Source of the DNA: Verrucomicrobiia bacterium
Lineage (GTDB): Bacteria > Verrucomicrobiota > Verrucomicrobiia > Limisphaerales > DSYF01
Direction of reading: 5' to 3'
Length of the DNA: 64,000 nucleotides
Assembly (NCBI GenBank): GCA_035765895.1
Contig: DASTWL010000078.1
Span: forward strand, 1-64,000
Shown here: in pieces, positions 42,927-52,186 of the stretch
How the letters are laid out: each line of letters starts with the position of its first letter
Numbering within the stretch: position 1 is the first letter of the stretch
The notes under the pieces: model-generated
Seen by the model: the letters and a program-made list of their open reading frames with translations, nothing else
What the model was told of the DNA's origin: nothing
The model's database searches: none
Program-made: the position numbers and the translations under genes

Positions 42927-43802
42927 ATGCCGGCCGCACGAAACTCTTTCTTCAGGACGACGATGCACGTGTTCGGCCGGGCACGATTTCTTCTGGTCGT
43001 GCTGGCGGGCTTGTTCGGTCCGCTCAATCTCCTTCACGCGGCGGACACGAGTTACAAGCAGGTGCTCGTCGTGCCGACGAACGACGCCGTGCTCGTGCGC
43101 CTGCCGCTGACCGATGTGACCGGCAAGGTGCGGGTGAAGGAACAAGCTGCGGATGGCTTTGGTGTTCCGGTGGCGCCTTCCCGAACGCCCCTGGGCCGAA
43201 AGCACTACCTCGAATGGCAAATTGGCTACGACAGCCCGGGCACCAACAGCCCGAGCGTGGTGCCGGAAATCCACTTCACCCGCAAAGGCGAGACCAAATA
43301 CGGCCATGAGCTGTCCGCCATCCTCCTGGCGGCGGTCCGGACCGGCGTGCTTTCAACCAATGACCTGCAACGCGCGTTGACCCAGCTTCGCACCCTTGCG
43401 GAAAACACCTTTGAAGAGCACGAAACCATCAAAACGGAAACCACCCCGGAGCGCGATGCCGCCGGCTTCGCCCGTTCGGTGCAGCGCGTCCCCCAGTTCA
43501 CCAAAGTGACCGCGCACGGTTCCGTGCAAATCCAGCTCAAGCCCAAGCAGCGGGCCGTGGGTTACCAGGCGATGGTTTACGTCTGCCTCCCGATGGACCA
43601 AGTGCTCAACGCCGGCGGCGAACCGCGCAAAGCCGGCTCTGCCAAATCCAAAGAAACCGTCTTCTACCGCTTCGACCAGGCAAACGCCGACCTGCTGCTT
43701 GACGTGGTGCGCGCTTTCGGCATGGCGTCGGAACAACACAACGAGGATATGCATCACATTCTGGAGGCGATCTTGCGCGTCGCTTCCTCCGCAAGGCGGT
43801 AA
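42927..43802 (+). CDS. Secreted protein of unknown function
   Basis: The 291-residue product has a basic start and a signal peptide (FLLVVLAGLFGPLNLLHAA, cleavage near residue 41). The mature part is soluble: a beta-rich front (KQVLVVPTNDAVLVRLPL, HYLEWQIGYDSPG), a long helix (LQRALTQLRTLAENTFEEH), then strands with SVQIQLKPKQRAVGYQAMVY and a C-terminal helix. I do not recognise the family. ATG 42963 is an alternative start with an AGGA before it; 42927 is preferred because a promoter-like pair ends 6 nt upstream. The polyketide cassette begins 66 nt further on. Confidence 0.7.
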   Translation: MPAARNSFFRTTMHVFGRARFLLVVLAGLFGPLNLLHAADTSYKQVLVVPTNDAVLVRLPLTDVTGKVRVKEQAADGFGVPVAPSRTPLGRKHYLEWQIGYDSPGTNSPSVVPEIHFTRKGETKYGHELSAILLAAVRTGVLSTNDLQRALTQLRTLAENTFEEHETIKTETTPERDAAGFARSVQRVPQFTKVTAHGSVQIQLKPKQRAVGYQAMVYVCLPMDQVLNAGGEPRKAGSAKSKETVFYRFDQANADLLLDVVRAFGMASEQHNEDMHHILEAILRVASSARR

Positions 43803-43835
43803 ACGGCATCGAGTGAATATCCACGTTGGACTGCG

Positions 43836-43863
43836 TTGCGCAGAAGCAAGTCTCGACTACAGT
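43836..43863 (+). promoter_or_regulatory. Candidate promoter of the polyketide cassette
   Basis: TTGCGC (43836-43841), a 16-nt spacer and TACAGT (43858-43863) end 5 nt before the ATG at 43869. No ribosome binding site is visible. Confidence 0.45.
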
Positions 43864-43868
43864 CTGGC

Positions 43869-44927
43869 ATGTTTATCAATGGCATCGGGACCGCCGTCCC
43901 CGCCCGGCGCTACACGCAGCAGGAATGCTGGGAAGCCCTGCGCACGGAACCGCGGTTTGGCGAACTTTCACCGCGCGCCCAGGCCATCGCACGCAAGGTT
44001 CTGACCGCCAAGAACGGCATTGCCACCCGTCACCTCGCGCTCGATCCGCTGGCCGAGGCTTTCGATATCACGCCGGACGCATTGCACCGCCGATTTGCCC
44101 GCACGGCGCCCGCCCTGGCGGCGTTGGCGGCCGAACGGGCGCTGCAAACAAGCGCGATTGCGCCGGCCGAGTTGGATGGCCTGATCATCAGCACCTGCAC
44201 CGGCTATCTCTGCCCCGGCCTGACCAGCTACGTGAGCGAGCGACTGGGACTGCCGGCCAGCGCTCTGTGCCTCGATCTCGTCGGCCAGGGGTGCGGCGCC
44301 GCCCTGCCAAATCTGCGGACCGCAGAATCGCTGATTCACAGCGGCCGGGCGCAGCACGTGCTGTGTGTCTGTGTCGAAGTTTGCAGTGCCGCATTTTATT
44401 TGGACAACGATCCCGGCGTGCTGATCAGCGCCTGTCTGTTTGGCGATGGCGCCGCGGCCGCCGTGGTTTCGACCCGGCCATGTCCCCATCGACGTTCCGT
44501 TCGCTGGCGGAACAGCGAAACGGTGCTGCGACCTGAATTTCGTGACGAGCTCCGGTTCGAACAGCGTGGCGGAATGTTATTCAACGTGCTGAAGCCCTCC
44601 GTCTGCCGGCTGGCTGCCAGCGCCGCGGCGGAAGTCATGGCCCGGACATTGGGCGCTGCAGGCCGCCGTCAAGCTGACATCCGGGCCTGGGCCTGGCACC
44701 CCGGCGGCCGCGACGTGCTGCTGGCCCTGCGCGCGCAATTCGGTTTGTCCGACACCAACCTGCAACACAGCGCCGACGTGCTTCGGGACTTTGGTAATCT
44801 CAGCAGCCCCTCCGTGCTCTTCGTGCTCGACGCCATGCTGCAGAACAATTCGCCGCCGGGCCTTTGGTGGATGTCCAGCTTCGGTGCGGGCTTCAGTTGC
44901 CACGGAGCGCTCCTGGAAGTGGGCTAA
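43869..44927 (+). CDS. Type III polyketide synthase
   Basis: The 352-residue protein is a chalcone/stilbene-synthase-like enzyme. It condenses an acyl-CoA starter with malonyl-CoA and cyclises the chain. The catalytic triad is visible: Cys142 in DLVGQGCGAALPNL, His277 in AWAWHPGG and Asn310 in LRDFGNLSSPSVLFVL. The C-terminal SSFGAGFSCHGALLEVG is also typical. It leads a three-gene run with a methyltransferase (3-nt gap) and an FAD oxidoreductase (4-nt overlap). This matches the make-up of phenolic-lipid cassettes such as srsABC in Streptomyces and predicts alkylresorcinol, alkylpyrone or alkylquinone products. Confidence 0.92.
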   Translation: MFINGIGTAVPARRYTQQECWEALRTEPRFGELSPRAQAIARKVLTAKNGIATRHLALDPLAEAFDITPDALHRRFARTAPALAALAAERALQTSAIAPAELDGLIISTCTGYLCPGLTSYVSERLGLPASALCLDLVGQGCGAALPNLRTAESLIHSGRAQHVLCVCVEVCSAAFYLDNDPGVLISACLFGDGAAAAVVSTRPCPHRRSVRWRNSETVLRPEFRDELRFEQRGGMLFNVLKPSVCRLAASAAAEVMARTLGAAGRRQADIRAWAWHPGGRDVLLALRAQFGLSDTNLQHSADVLRDFGNLSSPSVLFVLDAMLQNNSPPGLWWMSSFGAGFSCHGALLEVG

Positions 44928-44930
44928 CCG

Positions 44931-45623
44931 ATGAGACGCATCGTGCAATCGGAACTGCTCGACACGCTGCCGGCCGGCGATGCCGGCGCCCGGCATTCCC
45001 GCCGCGATCTCCGGCGCATCAACGCATGGATGGGACACCGTTCCATGCTGACGCGCGCACTCCGCTCAACAACACCGGTTGCGCCCCGGCGAATCGTGGA
45101 GCTTGGAGCGGGTGATGGCACGCTGGCCCTGGCGGTGGCGACCCGGCTCAGTCGTCACTGGCCGGGGGTTGAAATCACGCTGGTCGATCAATACCACCTG
45201 GTCACCCCGGAAACGGACGCCTCATTTCGCCGGCTCGGCTGGACTCCCCGCCTCGTTCAAGCCGACGCACGCATCTGGCTCGCCACTGCAGCAGGCGCCT
45301 GCGATGTGCTATGGGCCAACTTATTTCTGCATCACTTTGACGCAGCCGATTTGCAAAGCCTGTTGCGGCGGGCTGGCGCCGCCGGCAATTCCTTTGTGGC
45401 GCTGGAGCCGCGCCGGCATCTCACGGCCCGCGCTGGCTGTGAGTTGCTGCGGTTCATCGGATGCAACCACGTCACCCGCCACGATGCCCGCCTCAGCGTG
45501 CGGGCGGGCTTTCGCGGGCACGAACTCTCGGCGCTTTGGCCCGATCAAACCGGCTGGCGGCTCTGCGAACGGCCGGCTGGCGTGTTCAGCCACCTCTTCA
45601 CCGCCACGCGGGCTCCAGCATGA
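44931..45623 (+). CDS. SAM-dependent methyltransferase of the polyketide cassette
   Basis: This 230-residue class I methyltransferase has the SAM motif RRIVELGAGDGTLALAVA (about residues 52-69), IT LVDQYHLVTPET for the second strand, DVLWANLFLHHFDAADLQSL and FVALEPRRHLTA. It sits 3 nt after the polyketide synthase gene and overlaps the oxidoreductase start (ATGA). It probably methylates the ring carbon or oxygen of the polyketide, by analogy to SrsB-like partners. Confidence 0.88.
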   Translation: MRRIVQSELLDTLPAGDAGARHSRRDLRRINAWMGHRSMLTRALRSTTPVAPRRIVELGAGDGTLALAVATRLSRHWPGVEITLVDQYHLVTPETDASFRRLGWTPRLVQADARIWLATAAGACDVLWANLFLHHFDAADLQSLLRRAGAAGNSFVALEPRRHLTARAGCELLRFIGCNHVTRHDARLSVRAGFRGHELSALWPDQTGWRLCERPAGVFSHLFTATRAPA

Positions 45624-46660
45624 ATGACGCACGAACGATCACGATCGTAGGCGGCGGTCTTGCCGGATTAACCCTCGGCATCGCGTTGCGGCGGCGCGCC
45701 GTGCCAGTGACGATCTGGGAAGCCGGCCATTACCCGCGTCACCGCGTTTGTGGGGAATTCATTTCTGGGCGGGGACGTGCCCAGTTGAACGGCCTGGGCC
45801 TGGCCACATTGCTCACGGATGCCGGTGCGCGGGAAGCCCGAACCACGGCATTCTTTACGAGCAAAACCGCCGGAGCCGTGCGAACGCTTCCCGAACCGGC
45901 TCTCTGCGTGTCCCGTCACGCCCTCGATGCGGCGTTGGCCCGGCGCTTCCGTGATTGCGGTGGTGAACTGCGCGAAGGCGAACGCTGGCCGGGATCAATG
46001 AACCACGCCGGTCTGGTGCAGGCAACCGGACGGCGCGTTCAAGCCGCGGCAAATGGGTGGCGTTGGTTTGGATTGAAGGCGCATGCGCACAATGTCGAAC
46101 TCGCCGCCGACTTGGAAATGCATCTCCACCCAGATGGTTACGTTGGGCTCTGCCGGCTGGACAAGGGTTTAATCAATGTGTGCGGACTCTTTCGCCGACA
46201 CCGAACAGCCGAGTTGTTGCCGTCCCGCACGGAAATGTTGCGCGGGCCCGTGGGTTCCCGGTTGCATCAACGGCTGACAAACGCCGTCTTCGTGCCCGAC
46301 TCGGTCTGTGCCGTTGGCGGCCTGGACTTGCGGCCGAAACTCAATTCAGACAGCGGAGACTGCCGCATCGGCGATGCGATCACGATGATCCCGCCCTTCA
46401 CGGGCAACGGTATGTCCATGGCCATCGAGTCGGCCGAACTGGCGGCCGAACCGCTCGAATGTTGGAGCCGGGGAAACTGTTCGTGGTCCGAAACTCTCCA
46501 GTCCATCGTCACGCGTTGCGATGAAACTTTCCGCCACCGGCTTGCCTGGGCCAATCGGCTGCACAAGCTGATGCTCATCGGTCCGTTGCAACCCGCCATC
46601 GTCCGCCGGCTGTCGCGTTCCAAGTGGTCGTGGAATTTTCTCTTCGCGCATACTCGCTGA
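45620..46660 (+). CDS. FAD-dependent oxidoreductase of the polyketide cassette
   Basis: The 346-residue flavoprotein starts at the ATG overlapping the methyltransferase stop. It has the dinucleotide motif TITIVGGGLAGLTLGIALRR (residues 6-25), the geranylgeranyl-reductase-like HRVCGEFISGRGRAQL, and the second FAD motif RIGDAITMIPPFTGNGMSMA. By position it is a ring hydroxylase or a reductase acting on the polyketide, as SrsC does in streptomycetes. Its protein sequence looks closer to the geranylgeranyl reductase/monooxygenase group, so the exact reaction is open. Confidence 0.88.
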   Translation: MNDARTITIVGGGLAGLTLGIALRRRAVPVTIWEAGHYPRHRVCGEFISGRGRAQLNGLGLATLLTDAGAREARTTAFFTSKTAGAVRTLPEPALCVSRHALDAALARRFRDCGGELREGERWPGSMNHAGLVQATGRRVQAAANGWRWFGLKAHAHNVELAADLEMHLHPDGYVGLCRLDKGLINVCGLFRRHRTAELLPSRTEMLRGPVGSRLHQRLTNAVFVPDSVCAVGGLDLRPKLNSDSGDCRIGDAITMIPPFTGNGMSMAIESAELAAEPLECWSRGNCSWSETLQSIVTRCDETFRHRLAWANRLHKLMLIGPLQPAIVRRLSRSKWSWNFLFAHTR

Positions 46661-46670
46661 CGTGATTAGA

Positions 46671-46692
46671 GCGCCGGTCTCCGCCCCGGCGC
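46671..46692. repeat. REP-like hairpin, copy 1
   Basis: GCGCCGG (46671-46677) and CCGGCGC (46686-46692) flank the loop TCTCCGCC, preceded by AGA. It shares the AGCGCCG..CTCCG..CGGCG plan with copies at 46886-46910 and 47309-47331 and lies 10 nt after the oxidoreductase stop. Confidence 0.6.
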
Positions 46693-46733
46693 GCACATCG
46701 TATTGCGTCCGGAATCACCAGCCACCGATACCC

Positions 46734-46883
46734 GTCTCTGAACCTCGCACTGCTGACCCCCCACTCTTCCGCCACCCGACACAACTTCGCCTTCACCAGA
46801 TTGCTTTCAATGTAACGGATGGCCGTCTTCTCCTGCGCCTCATTGCGCATGAAGGGGTCCCAATACTCGCGTTCCCAGAACGA
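46734..46883 (-). pseudogene. Fragment of a REP-associated tyrosine transposase
   Basis: About 50 codons on the minus strand read SFWEREYWDPFMRNEAQEKT, then AIRYIESNLVKAKLCR and EEWGVSSARFRD. This is the C-terminal signature of RAYT (Y1 transposase-like) proteins, which move REP palindromes. The N-terminal half with the HUH motif and catalytic Tyr is missing. The fragment begins exactly where REP copy 2 ends and runs out 42 nt before REP copy 1, so it is a dead remnant bracketed by two directly oriented REP hairpins. Confidence 0.7.
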
Positions 46884-46885
46884 TT

Positions 46886-46910
46886 GGAGCGCCGAACTCC
46901 GATTCGGCAC
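46886..46910. repeat. REP-like hairpin, copy 2
   Basis: GGAGCGCCGAACTCCGATTC continues into GGCAC. The stem GCCGAA/TTCGGC (46891-46896 with 46903-46908) has loop CTCCGA. It is nearly identical, in inverse orientation, to copy 3 at 47309-47331. Confidence 0.7.
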
Positions 46911-46943
46911 AATGATCAGGCTTCGCTTCACGCTCGCGTAGAA

Positions 46944-47294
46944 CTACGCTGTCAGAACTGAAATATCTGCCTCACGCTTGCTCCACGGAATGGCTTTGAT
47001 ACCGTAGGCTGTCAACGCAGATATGTGCTCTGAGTTGATTTCTCCTTCCGAATCGTTGATGAACGCGTAGGCGACCAAATCCCCTCTGCCGCGTTCGCGT
47101 TCCACATCCGAAACCATGAAAGCCAAACTAGCCGCTTTGTCCTTTGTCAAACGATTGATGGCTTGAACCACGCCTTCTGGCTTATTGCCGCGCGGAGGTA
47201 TTGCAATATCAAATTTGTGGTCGAAGCCGCTGTATCCACTGAGCTTTACATCGCGGAACAAGGGAACATTCTTCAAACGAAGAAACTTTTCCAC
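46944..47294 (-). pseudogene. Truncated DUF1829-type gene
   Basis: This is a 116-codon frame encoding SGYSGFDHKFDIAIPPRGNK, then PEGVVQAINRLTKDKAAS, SDVERERGRGDLVAYAFIND and IKAIPWSKREADISVL. The order GxSG.(Y/H)KFDF..P, a middle Asp segment and a closing IPWS.R resembles DUF1829, the C-terminal part of DUF1828/DUF1829 proteins found in phages and mobile regions. The DUF1828 half that normally precedes it is absent. Its 5' end abuts REP copy 3, so it looks cut off, although a short protein could still be made. Confidence 0.55.
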
Positions 47295-47308
47295 GTCCTT
47301 CCCTTCAC

Positions 47309-47331
47309 GCCGAACCGGAGTTCGGCGCTCC
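47309..47331. repeat. REP-like hairpin, copy 3, inverted
   Basis: GCCGAACCGGAGTTCGGCGC plus TCC is the reverse complement of the copy-2 consensus with one loop change. The stem is GCCGAA/TTCGGC (47309-47314 with 47321-47326). It lies 6 nt after the aconitase stop codon and could serve as its transcript end. Confidence 0.65.
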
Positions 47332-47336
47332 GCGGA

Positions 47337-50036
47337 CTACGCCTTCGCAATCAACTGGCGAAGCACATACGGCAGGATGCCGCCGTGCTGGTAGTAATCA
47401 ATCTCGATGGGCGTATCAATGCGGCAGCGGACGGGGACGTTCTCGACCGCGCCGTCCTTGCGCGCGATCTTGAGCGTGAGGTCTTGCTGCGGCTTGAGGT
47501 TCGCGTCGAGGCCGACAACGTCGTAGGTCTCGGTGCCGTCGAGCTTCAAGGTCTGCGCCGTGGTGCCGTCCTTGAACTGCAGCGGCAGCACGCCCATGCC
47601 GACCAAGTTGCTGCGGTGGATGCGCTCGAAGCTCTGCGCCACGACGACTTTCACGCCAAGCAGGTTCGTGCCCTTCGCGGCCCAGTCGCGCGATGAACCC
47701 GTGCCGTATTCCTGTCCGGCAATCACGATGAGCGGCGTGCCCTTGGCTTGATAGGCCATGGACGCATCAAAGATGGAAGTCTCCTGACCATCCGGCCCGA
47801 GCGTGATGCCTCCCTCTTTGCCGCCGAGCATCAGGTTCTTGATGCGGACATTGGCGAACGTGCCGCGGGTCATGATGCGGTCATTGCCGCGGCGCGAGCC
47901 GTAGCTGTTGAAATCGGCGAACTCGACGCCGTTGTCGGTGAGGAATTTTCCTGCAGGCGAAGATTTCTTGATCGCGCCGGCGGGCGAGATGTGGTCGGTG
48001 GTGACGCTGTCGCCGAAGATGCCGAGCGCGCGCGCGCCGGTGATGGGCTTGATGCTGCCGGGCGCGAGCGAGAAGTTCTCGAAGAACGGCGGCTCTTGAA
48101 TGTAGGTGGACTGGCGGTCCCACTCATAAACGTTGCCGGTGCTGGACGGGATTTCGTTCCACTTCGGATTCTGCGCGGCGAAATCCTTGTAGAGCTTGCG
48201 GAACACTTCGGGCTTGAGCGCGGATTGCATCGCGTCGCGGACTTCCTGGAGCGTGGGCCAGATGTCGGCGAGGTAAACCGCGTTGCCTTCCTTGTCGTTG
48301 CCGATGGGTTCGCAGCTCAGGTCAATGTCCACACGGCCGGCGAGCGCGAACGCGACGACGAGCGGTGGCGACATGAGGAAGTTCGACTTCACGTTCTGAT
48401 GCACGCGGGCCTCGAAGTTGCGGTTGCCCGAGAGCACGCTGGCGGTGACGAAATCGTTCTTCACGATGGCGTCCTCGATGGCTGGATCGAGCGGGCCGGA
48501 GTTGCCGATGCACGTCGTGCAGCCATAGCCGACCGTGTTGAACTTGAGCTTGTTCAGGTAAGGCTGAAGGCCGGTCTTCTTGAGGTAATCGGTCACGACG
48601 CGCGATCCGGGGGCGAGCGAGGCCTTCACGGCGGGATTCACCTTGAGGCCCTTCTCGACGGCTTTCTTCGCGAGCAAACCGGCGGCGAGCATCACGCTCG
48701 GGTTACTGGTGTTCGTGCAACTCGTGATGGCGGCGATGACAACCGAGCCTGTGCCGATGGCGGCCTTCTTCTTCGCAGCCGTCTCGACTTTGACGGACTT
48801 GCCGAAGACTTGGCGTGTCTTGCCGAAACCGTTTTCGGTGACCGGGCGTTGCACGGCGTTGAAGAATTCGCGGCGGAGATTGCCGAGTTCGATGCGGTCC
48901 TGCGGACGCTTCGGGCCGGCGACGCTGGGCTTCACGGTCGCGAGGTCGAGTTCGACGACTTGCGAGTATTCAATCTGGCCGGCCTGCGGAATGCCCCAGA
49001 GACCCTGCGCCTTGTAATAGTTCTCATACATCTTGCAGTGCGCCTCGCTGCGGCCGGTGGCGCGGAGGTAGTTCACGCACTCCTCATCAACCGGGAAGAA
49101 TCCCATCGTCGCGCCGTATTCCGGGGCCATGTTCGCGATGGTGGCGCGGTCAACCACAGGCAACGCCACCGCGCCCGGGCCGAAGAATTCGACGAACTTG
49201 CCGACGACCTTGGTCTTGCGGAGCAGTTGCGTAACAGTGAGCGCGAGATCGGTGGCGGTGACGCCTTCCTTGATCGCGCCGGTAAGATGCACGCCCACGA
49301 CATCCGGCGTGAGGAAATAAACCGGCTGACCGAGCATGCCCGCTTCCGCTTCGATGCCGCCGACGCCCCAGCCGACGATGCCGAGACCGTTGATCATCGT
49401 GGTGTGCGAGTCCGTGCCGACGAGCGTGTCCGGATAGTAAACACCGCCCGCTTCGATCACGCCCTTGGCGAGGTATTCGAGGTTCACCTGATGCACGATG
49501 CCGATGCCGGGCGGGACGACCTTGAACGTGTCGAACGCCTGCATGCCCCACTTGAGGAACTGGTAGCGCTCGCGGTTGCGGCTGAATTCCAGTTCGAGAT
49601 TCTTCTGCATCGAATCGGGCGCGCCGGCGAAGTCCACCTGCACGGAGTGGTCCACGACGAGGTCCACGGGCACGAGTGGCTCGATGATCTTGGGATTCTT
49701 GCCGATCTTGTTCACCGCGCTGCGCATCGCCGCGAGGTCCACGAGCAACGGCACCCCCGTGAAGTCCTGCAACACGATGCGCGCGACGACGAAGGGAATC
49801 TCCTCGGTGCGCGGCGCGGTGGGTTTCCAATTGGCGAGTTCGCGCACGGCGGCTTCACTGACCTTCTTGCCGTCGCAATTGCGCAGGATGGACTCCAGCA
49901 CGAGACGGATGGACACGGGCAGCCTGGAGACGGCGCCGACGCCGGCGGTTTCCAGCGCAGGCAGGGAGTAAAAATGTCCCTGCTTGCCGTTGCCGAGGTC
50001 AAACGTCTGCCGTGTGTTGAACAAGTTGTGGCTCAT
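47337..50036 (-). CDS. acnA: Aconitate hydratase A
   Basis: Aconitase isomerises citrate to isocitrate in the TCA cycle with a [4Fe-4S] cluster. The 899-residue product is the AcnA/IRP1 type, with [21 protein letters not shown], the first cluster Cys in [20 protein letters not shown], the other two in [14 protein letters not shown], and the swivel domain with GSRRGND and [14 protein letters not shown]. It stands alone on the minus strand, with a palindrome in its upstream region. Together with the fumarase genes nearby it supports an oxidative TCA cycle. Confidence 0.97.
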   Translation of the reverse strand: MSHNLFNTRQTFDLGNGKQGHFYSLPALETAGVGAVSRLPVSIRLVLESILRNCDGKKVSEAAVRELANWKPTAPRTEEIPFVVARIVLQDFTGVPLLVDLAAMRSAVNKIGKNPKIIEPLVPVDLVVDHSVQVDFAGAPDSMQKNLELEFSRNRERYQFLKWGMQAFDTFKVVPPGIGIVHQVNLEYLAKGVIEAGGVYYPDTLVGTDSHTTMINGLGIVGWGVGGIEAEAGMLGQPVYFLTPDVVGVHLTGAIKEGVTATDLALTVTQLLRKTKVVGKFVEFFGPGAVALPVVDRATIANMAPEYGATMGFFPVDEECVNYLRATGRSEAHCKMYENYYKAQGLWGIPQAGQIEYSQVVELDLATVKPSVAGPKRPQDRIELGNLRREFFNAVQRPVTENGFGKTRQVFGKSVKVETAAKKKAAIGTGSVVIAAITSCTNTSNPSVMLAAGLLAKKAVEKGLKVNPAVKASLAPGSRVVTDYLKKTGLQPYLNKLKFNTVGYGCTTCIGNSGPLDPAIEDAIVKNDFVTASVLSGNRNFEARVHQNVKSNFLMSPPLVVAFALAGRVDIDLSCEPIGNDKEGNAVYLADIWPTLQEVRDAMQSALKPEVFRKLYKDFAAQNPKWNEIPSSTGNVYEWDRQSTYIQEPPFFENFSLAPGSIKPITGARALGIFGDSVTTDHISPAGAIKKSSPAGKFLTDNGVEFADFNSYGSRRGNDRIMTRGTFANVRIKNLMLGGKEGGITLGPDGQETSIFDASMAYQAKGTPLIVIAGQEYGTGSSRDWAAKGTNLLGVKVVVAQSFERIHRSNLVGMGVLPLQFKDGTTAQTLKLDGTETYDVVGLDANLKPQQDLTLKIARKDGAVENVPVRCRIDTPIEIDYYQHGGILPYVLRQLIAKA

Positions 50037-50063
50037 AGAATCCTGAATTGGCCGCCGGAAGTT

Positions 50064-50077
50064 GTTCCCGTCGGAAC
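50064..50077. promoter_or_regulatory. Palindrome upstream of acnA
   Basis: GTTCC-CGTC-GGAAC is a perfect inverted repeat 27 nt upstream of the acnA start, in the divergent gap with the MBL-fold gene. It has operator size, but no regulator can be named. Confidence 0.35.
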
Positions 50078-50189
50078 TTGAAAAATGAGGATTGCCGCGC
50101 AGGGTGTCAAGCGGAGCGCACCCGGCTGGCGGTTGACGGCCAAAATCACCCCGTGCGGGACGGAGAATCCATGCTATCTTGCGCCGCCG

Positions 50190-51155
50190 ATGACGAGATC
50201 ATCCCGCCGAAAATTCCTTAAAATCAGCGGCGTTGCCGCCGGCATGGCCGCGGCCAGCGCGTCCGCCTGGGTGGGCTTTTCCAATTCCCGCCTCGCACGC
50301 ATGACCCGGCAGATTGCAAAAGACACCCTGCGCAATCCCGCGCCGCCGCCGGTCGTTCCCACGCCGGCGCGATGGAATGACAACCAAGTCACGCTCACCT
50401 GGATTGGGCACGCCACGGTCCTCATCAATTTCTACGGCGTGAGGATTCTCACCGATCCGGCGTTCAGCGATCGCGTCGGGATTGATTTGGGACTGCTGAC
50501 GCTGGGCCCGAAACGTTACGTTGCGCCCGCGCTTGCGTTTGCCGAGTTGCCGCCCGTTGACTTGGTGCTGCTGTCGCATGCGCACATGGACCACATGGAT
50601 CTGCCCACCCTCGCCCGGCTCAAGTCCAATCAGACGGTGATTACCGCGCGCGAGACTTCGGAAATCCTGCAACCCACCCGCCTCACCAACGTCACGGAAC
50701 TGGATTGGGGCGAAACCAAAACGCTCCGGACGGCCAAGGGGGAATTGCGCGTGGAAGCCTTTGAAGTAAAGCACTGGGGTCGGCGCTGGCCGGGTGACAA
50801 ACCGCGCGGCTACAACGGCTATGTGCTACGGCGCGAGGGACGGGCGCTGATTTTCGGCGGCGACACGGCGTTGACGCCATTGTTCCGCAACTTGCGCACG
50901 GCCGGGCCTTACGCGGCCGCCCTCATGCCCATCGGCGCCTACAATCCCTGGATTCGCAACCATTGCACGCCCGAGGAGGCATTGCGCATGGCCGACATGG
51001 CCGGCGCGGAATGGGTGGCGCCCATCCATCACGCGACGTTCAAGCTGAGCGACGAGCCCATGCACGAACCGCTGGAACGGTTCCAGACGGCCATCGCCAA
51101 GGAACGCGACCGGCTCGTGCTCAAGGAAGTCGGCGGCACCGCGACGCTGACCTGA
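50190..51155 (+). CDS. Tat-exported metallo-beta-lactamase-fold hydrolase
   Basis: The 321-residue protein begins with a twin-arginine signal ([20 protein letters not shown]). The fold is the UlaG/NAPE-PLD-like branch of the MBL superfamily: [36 protein letters not shown] (HxHxDH metal site), [26 protein letters not shown] and APIHHATF. Relatives cleave phosphodiester or lactone bonds in membrane lipids. Tat export implies folding with metal before export. The upstream open frame to 50085 has no signal and is ignored. The -10-like TATCTT at 50175 lacks a clear -35. Confidence 0.88.
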   Translation: MTRSSRRKFLKISGVAAGMAAASASAWVGFSNSRLARMTRQIAKDTLRNPAPPPVVPTPARWNDNQVTLTWIGHATVLINFYGVRILTDPAFSDRVGIDLGLLTLGPKRYVAPALAFAELPPVDLVLLSHAHMDHMDLPTLARLKSNQTVITARETSEILQPTRLTNVTELDWGETKTLRTAKGELRVEAFEVKHWGRRWPGDKPRGYNGYVLRREGRALIFGGDTALTPLFRNLRTAGPYAAALMPIGAYNPWIRNHCTPEEALRMADMAGAEWVAPIHHATFKLSDEPMHEPLERFQTAIAKERDRLVLKEVGGTATLT

Positions 51156-51249
51156 TTACCCAGCAGCGCGTCGCTTGGGACCGCAGATGGAACGCGGCTA
51201 ACGCCGGCCATCAGCGCAAATTGAAAACGCGGTCGTCCCGGCGGCCCGA

Positions 51250-51278
51250 TTGACTTGCCCGGCGCGCGTCCGTAGCTT
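51250..51278 (+). promoter_or_regulatory. Candidate fumarase promoter, leaderless type
   Basis: TTGACT (51250-51255), a 17-nt spacer and TAGCTT (51273-51278) end 7 nt before the ATG at 51286. No ribosome binding site is present. Confidence 0.55.
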
Positions 51279-51285
51279 GCCTCCA

Positions 51286-52164
51286 ATGAAGTTGCTGCAA
51301 GATTCCCTGCTGGAGCTGATCCGTCGCACCTCCGCTGAAATTCCCGACGACGTCCATCGCGCCACGCTCGCCGCGCTCGAAGCCGAAAAGAAGGGCACCA
51401 TCGCCGAGTCCGCGATGAAAATCATCGAGCAGAACATCGAGCTGGCGAAACGCAAATCCCAGCCCATCTGCCAGGACACCGGCAGCGTGATTTTCTACGT
51501 GGATTGCCCCGTTGGCTTCGACCAGATCGCCTTCGAGGAGGCCGCGCGACACGCGGTCGTGGAAGCGACGAAAAAGGGTTTTCTCCGCCAGAACTCCGTG
51601 GATTCCCTCACCGGCAAGAACGACGGCACGAATCTTGGACCCGGTGCACCCACGCTGCATTTCCATCAGCATCGCTCGCCGGAGGTCAGCGTGCGCCTGA
51701 TGCTCAAAGGCGGCGGCTGCGAAAACGTCGGTGCGCAATACTCGCTCCCGCAGGAGAAGCTCAAGGCCAACCGCGACCTCGATGGCTGCCGCAAGGCGGT
51801 CCTCGACGCGGTGTTGCAGGCGCAGGGCAAGGGCTGCGGCCCCGGCATCCTCGGCGTATGCATCGGCGGCGACCGCGCTACTGGCTACGAACATTCCAAG
51901 GTGCAACTGCTCCGCAAGATTGACGACGACAACTCCAACCCCGAACTCGACAAGCTGGAGAAGGACATCGTCGAGACCGCGAACAAACTCGGCATCGGCC
52001 CGATGGGTTTCGGCGGCAAGACGACGCTGCTTGGCTGCAAGATCGGCGTGTTGAACCGCGTGCCCGCCTCGTATTTCGTCAGCGTCAGCTACATGTGCTG
52101 GGCCTATCGCCGGCAAGGTGTAGTGCTAAGCGCAGACGGTGGGATTGGGAAGTGGCTCTACTAA
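51286..52164 (+). CDS. Class I fumarate hydratase, alpha subunit
   Basis: The 292-residue protein is the N-terminal, cluster-bearing half of a [4Fe-4S] fumarase (or the related L(+)-tartrate dehydratase). Cysteines are seen in KRKSQPICQDTGSVIFYVD, LKGGGCENVGAQYS and GCGPGILGVCIGGDRATGYE. GPMGFGGKTTLLGCKIG is also a hallmark. It is followed 22 nt later by the beta subunit gene. The two-subunit form is usual in anaerobes, archaea and many non-proteobacterial phyla. With acnA nearby, fumarase is the more likely activity. Confidence 0.92.
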   Translation: MKLLQDSLLELIRRTSAEIPDDVHRATLAALEAEKKGTIAESAMKIIEQNIELAKRKSQPICQDTGSVIFYVDCPVGFDQIAFEEAARHAVVEATKKGFLRQNSVDSLTGKNDGTNLGPGAPTLHFHQHRSPEVSVRLMLKGGGCENVGAQYSLPQEKLKANRDLDGCRKAVLDAVLQAQGKGCGPGILGVCIGGDRATGYEHSKVQLLRKIDDDNSNPELDKLEKDIVETANKLGIGPMGFGGKTTLLGCKIGVLNRVPASYFVSVSYMCWAYRRQGVVLSADGGIGKWLY

Positions 52165-52186
52165 ACACCAACCATTTCAGATATCG

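Noticed and set aside
46734-46931. Intact small transposase gene
   Set aside because: The first 16 codons come from the REP hairpin, and the catalytic half of the RAYT is missing.
47748-50081. Open frame of about 780 codons on the plus strand
   Set aside because: It lies entirely antisense to acnA and shows the same composition artefact, without any recognisable motif.
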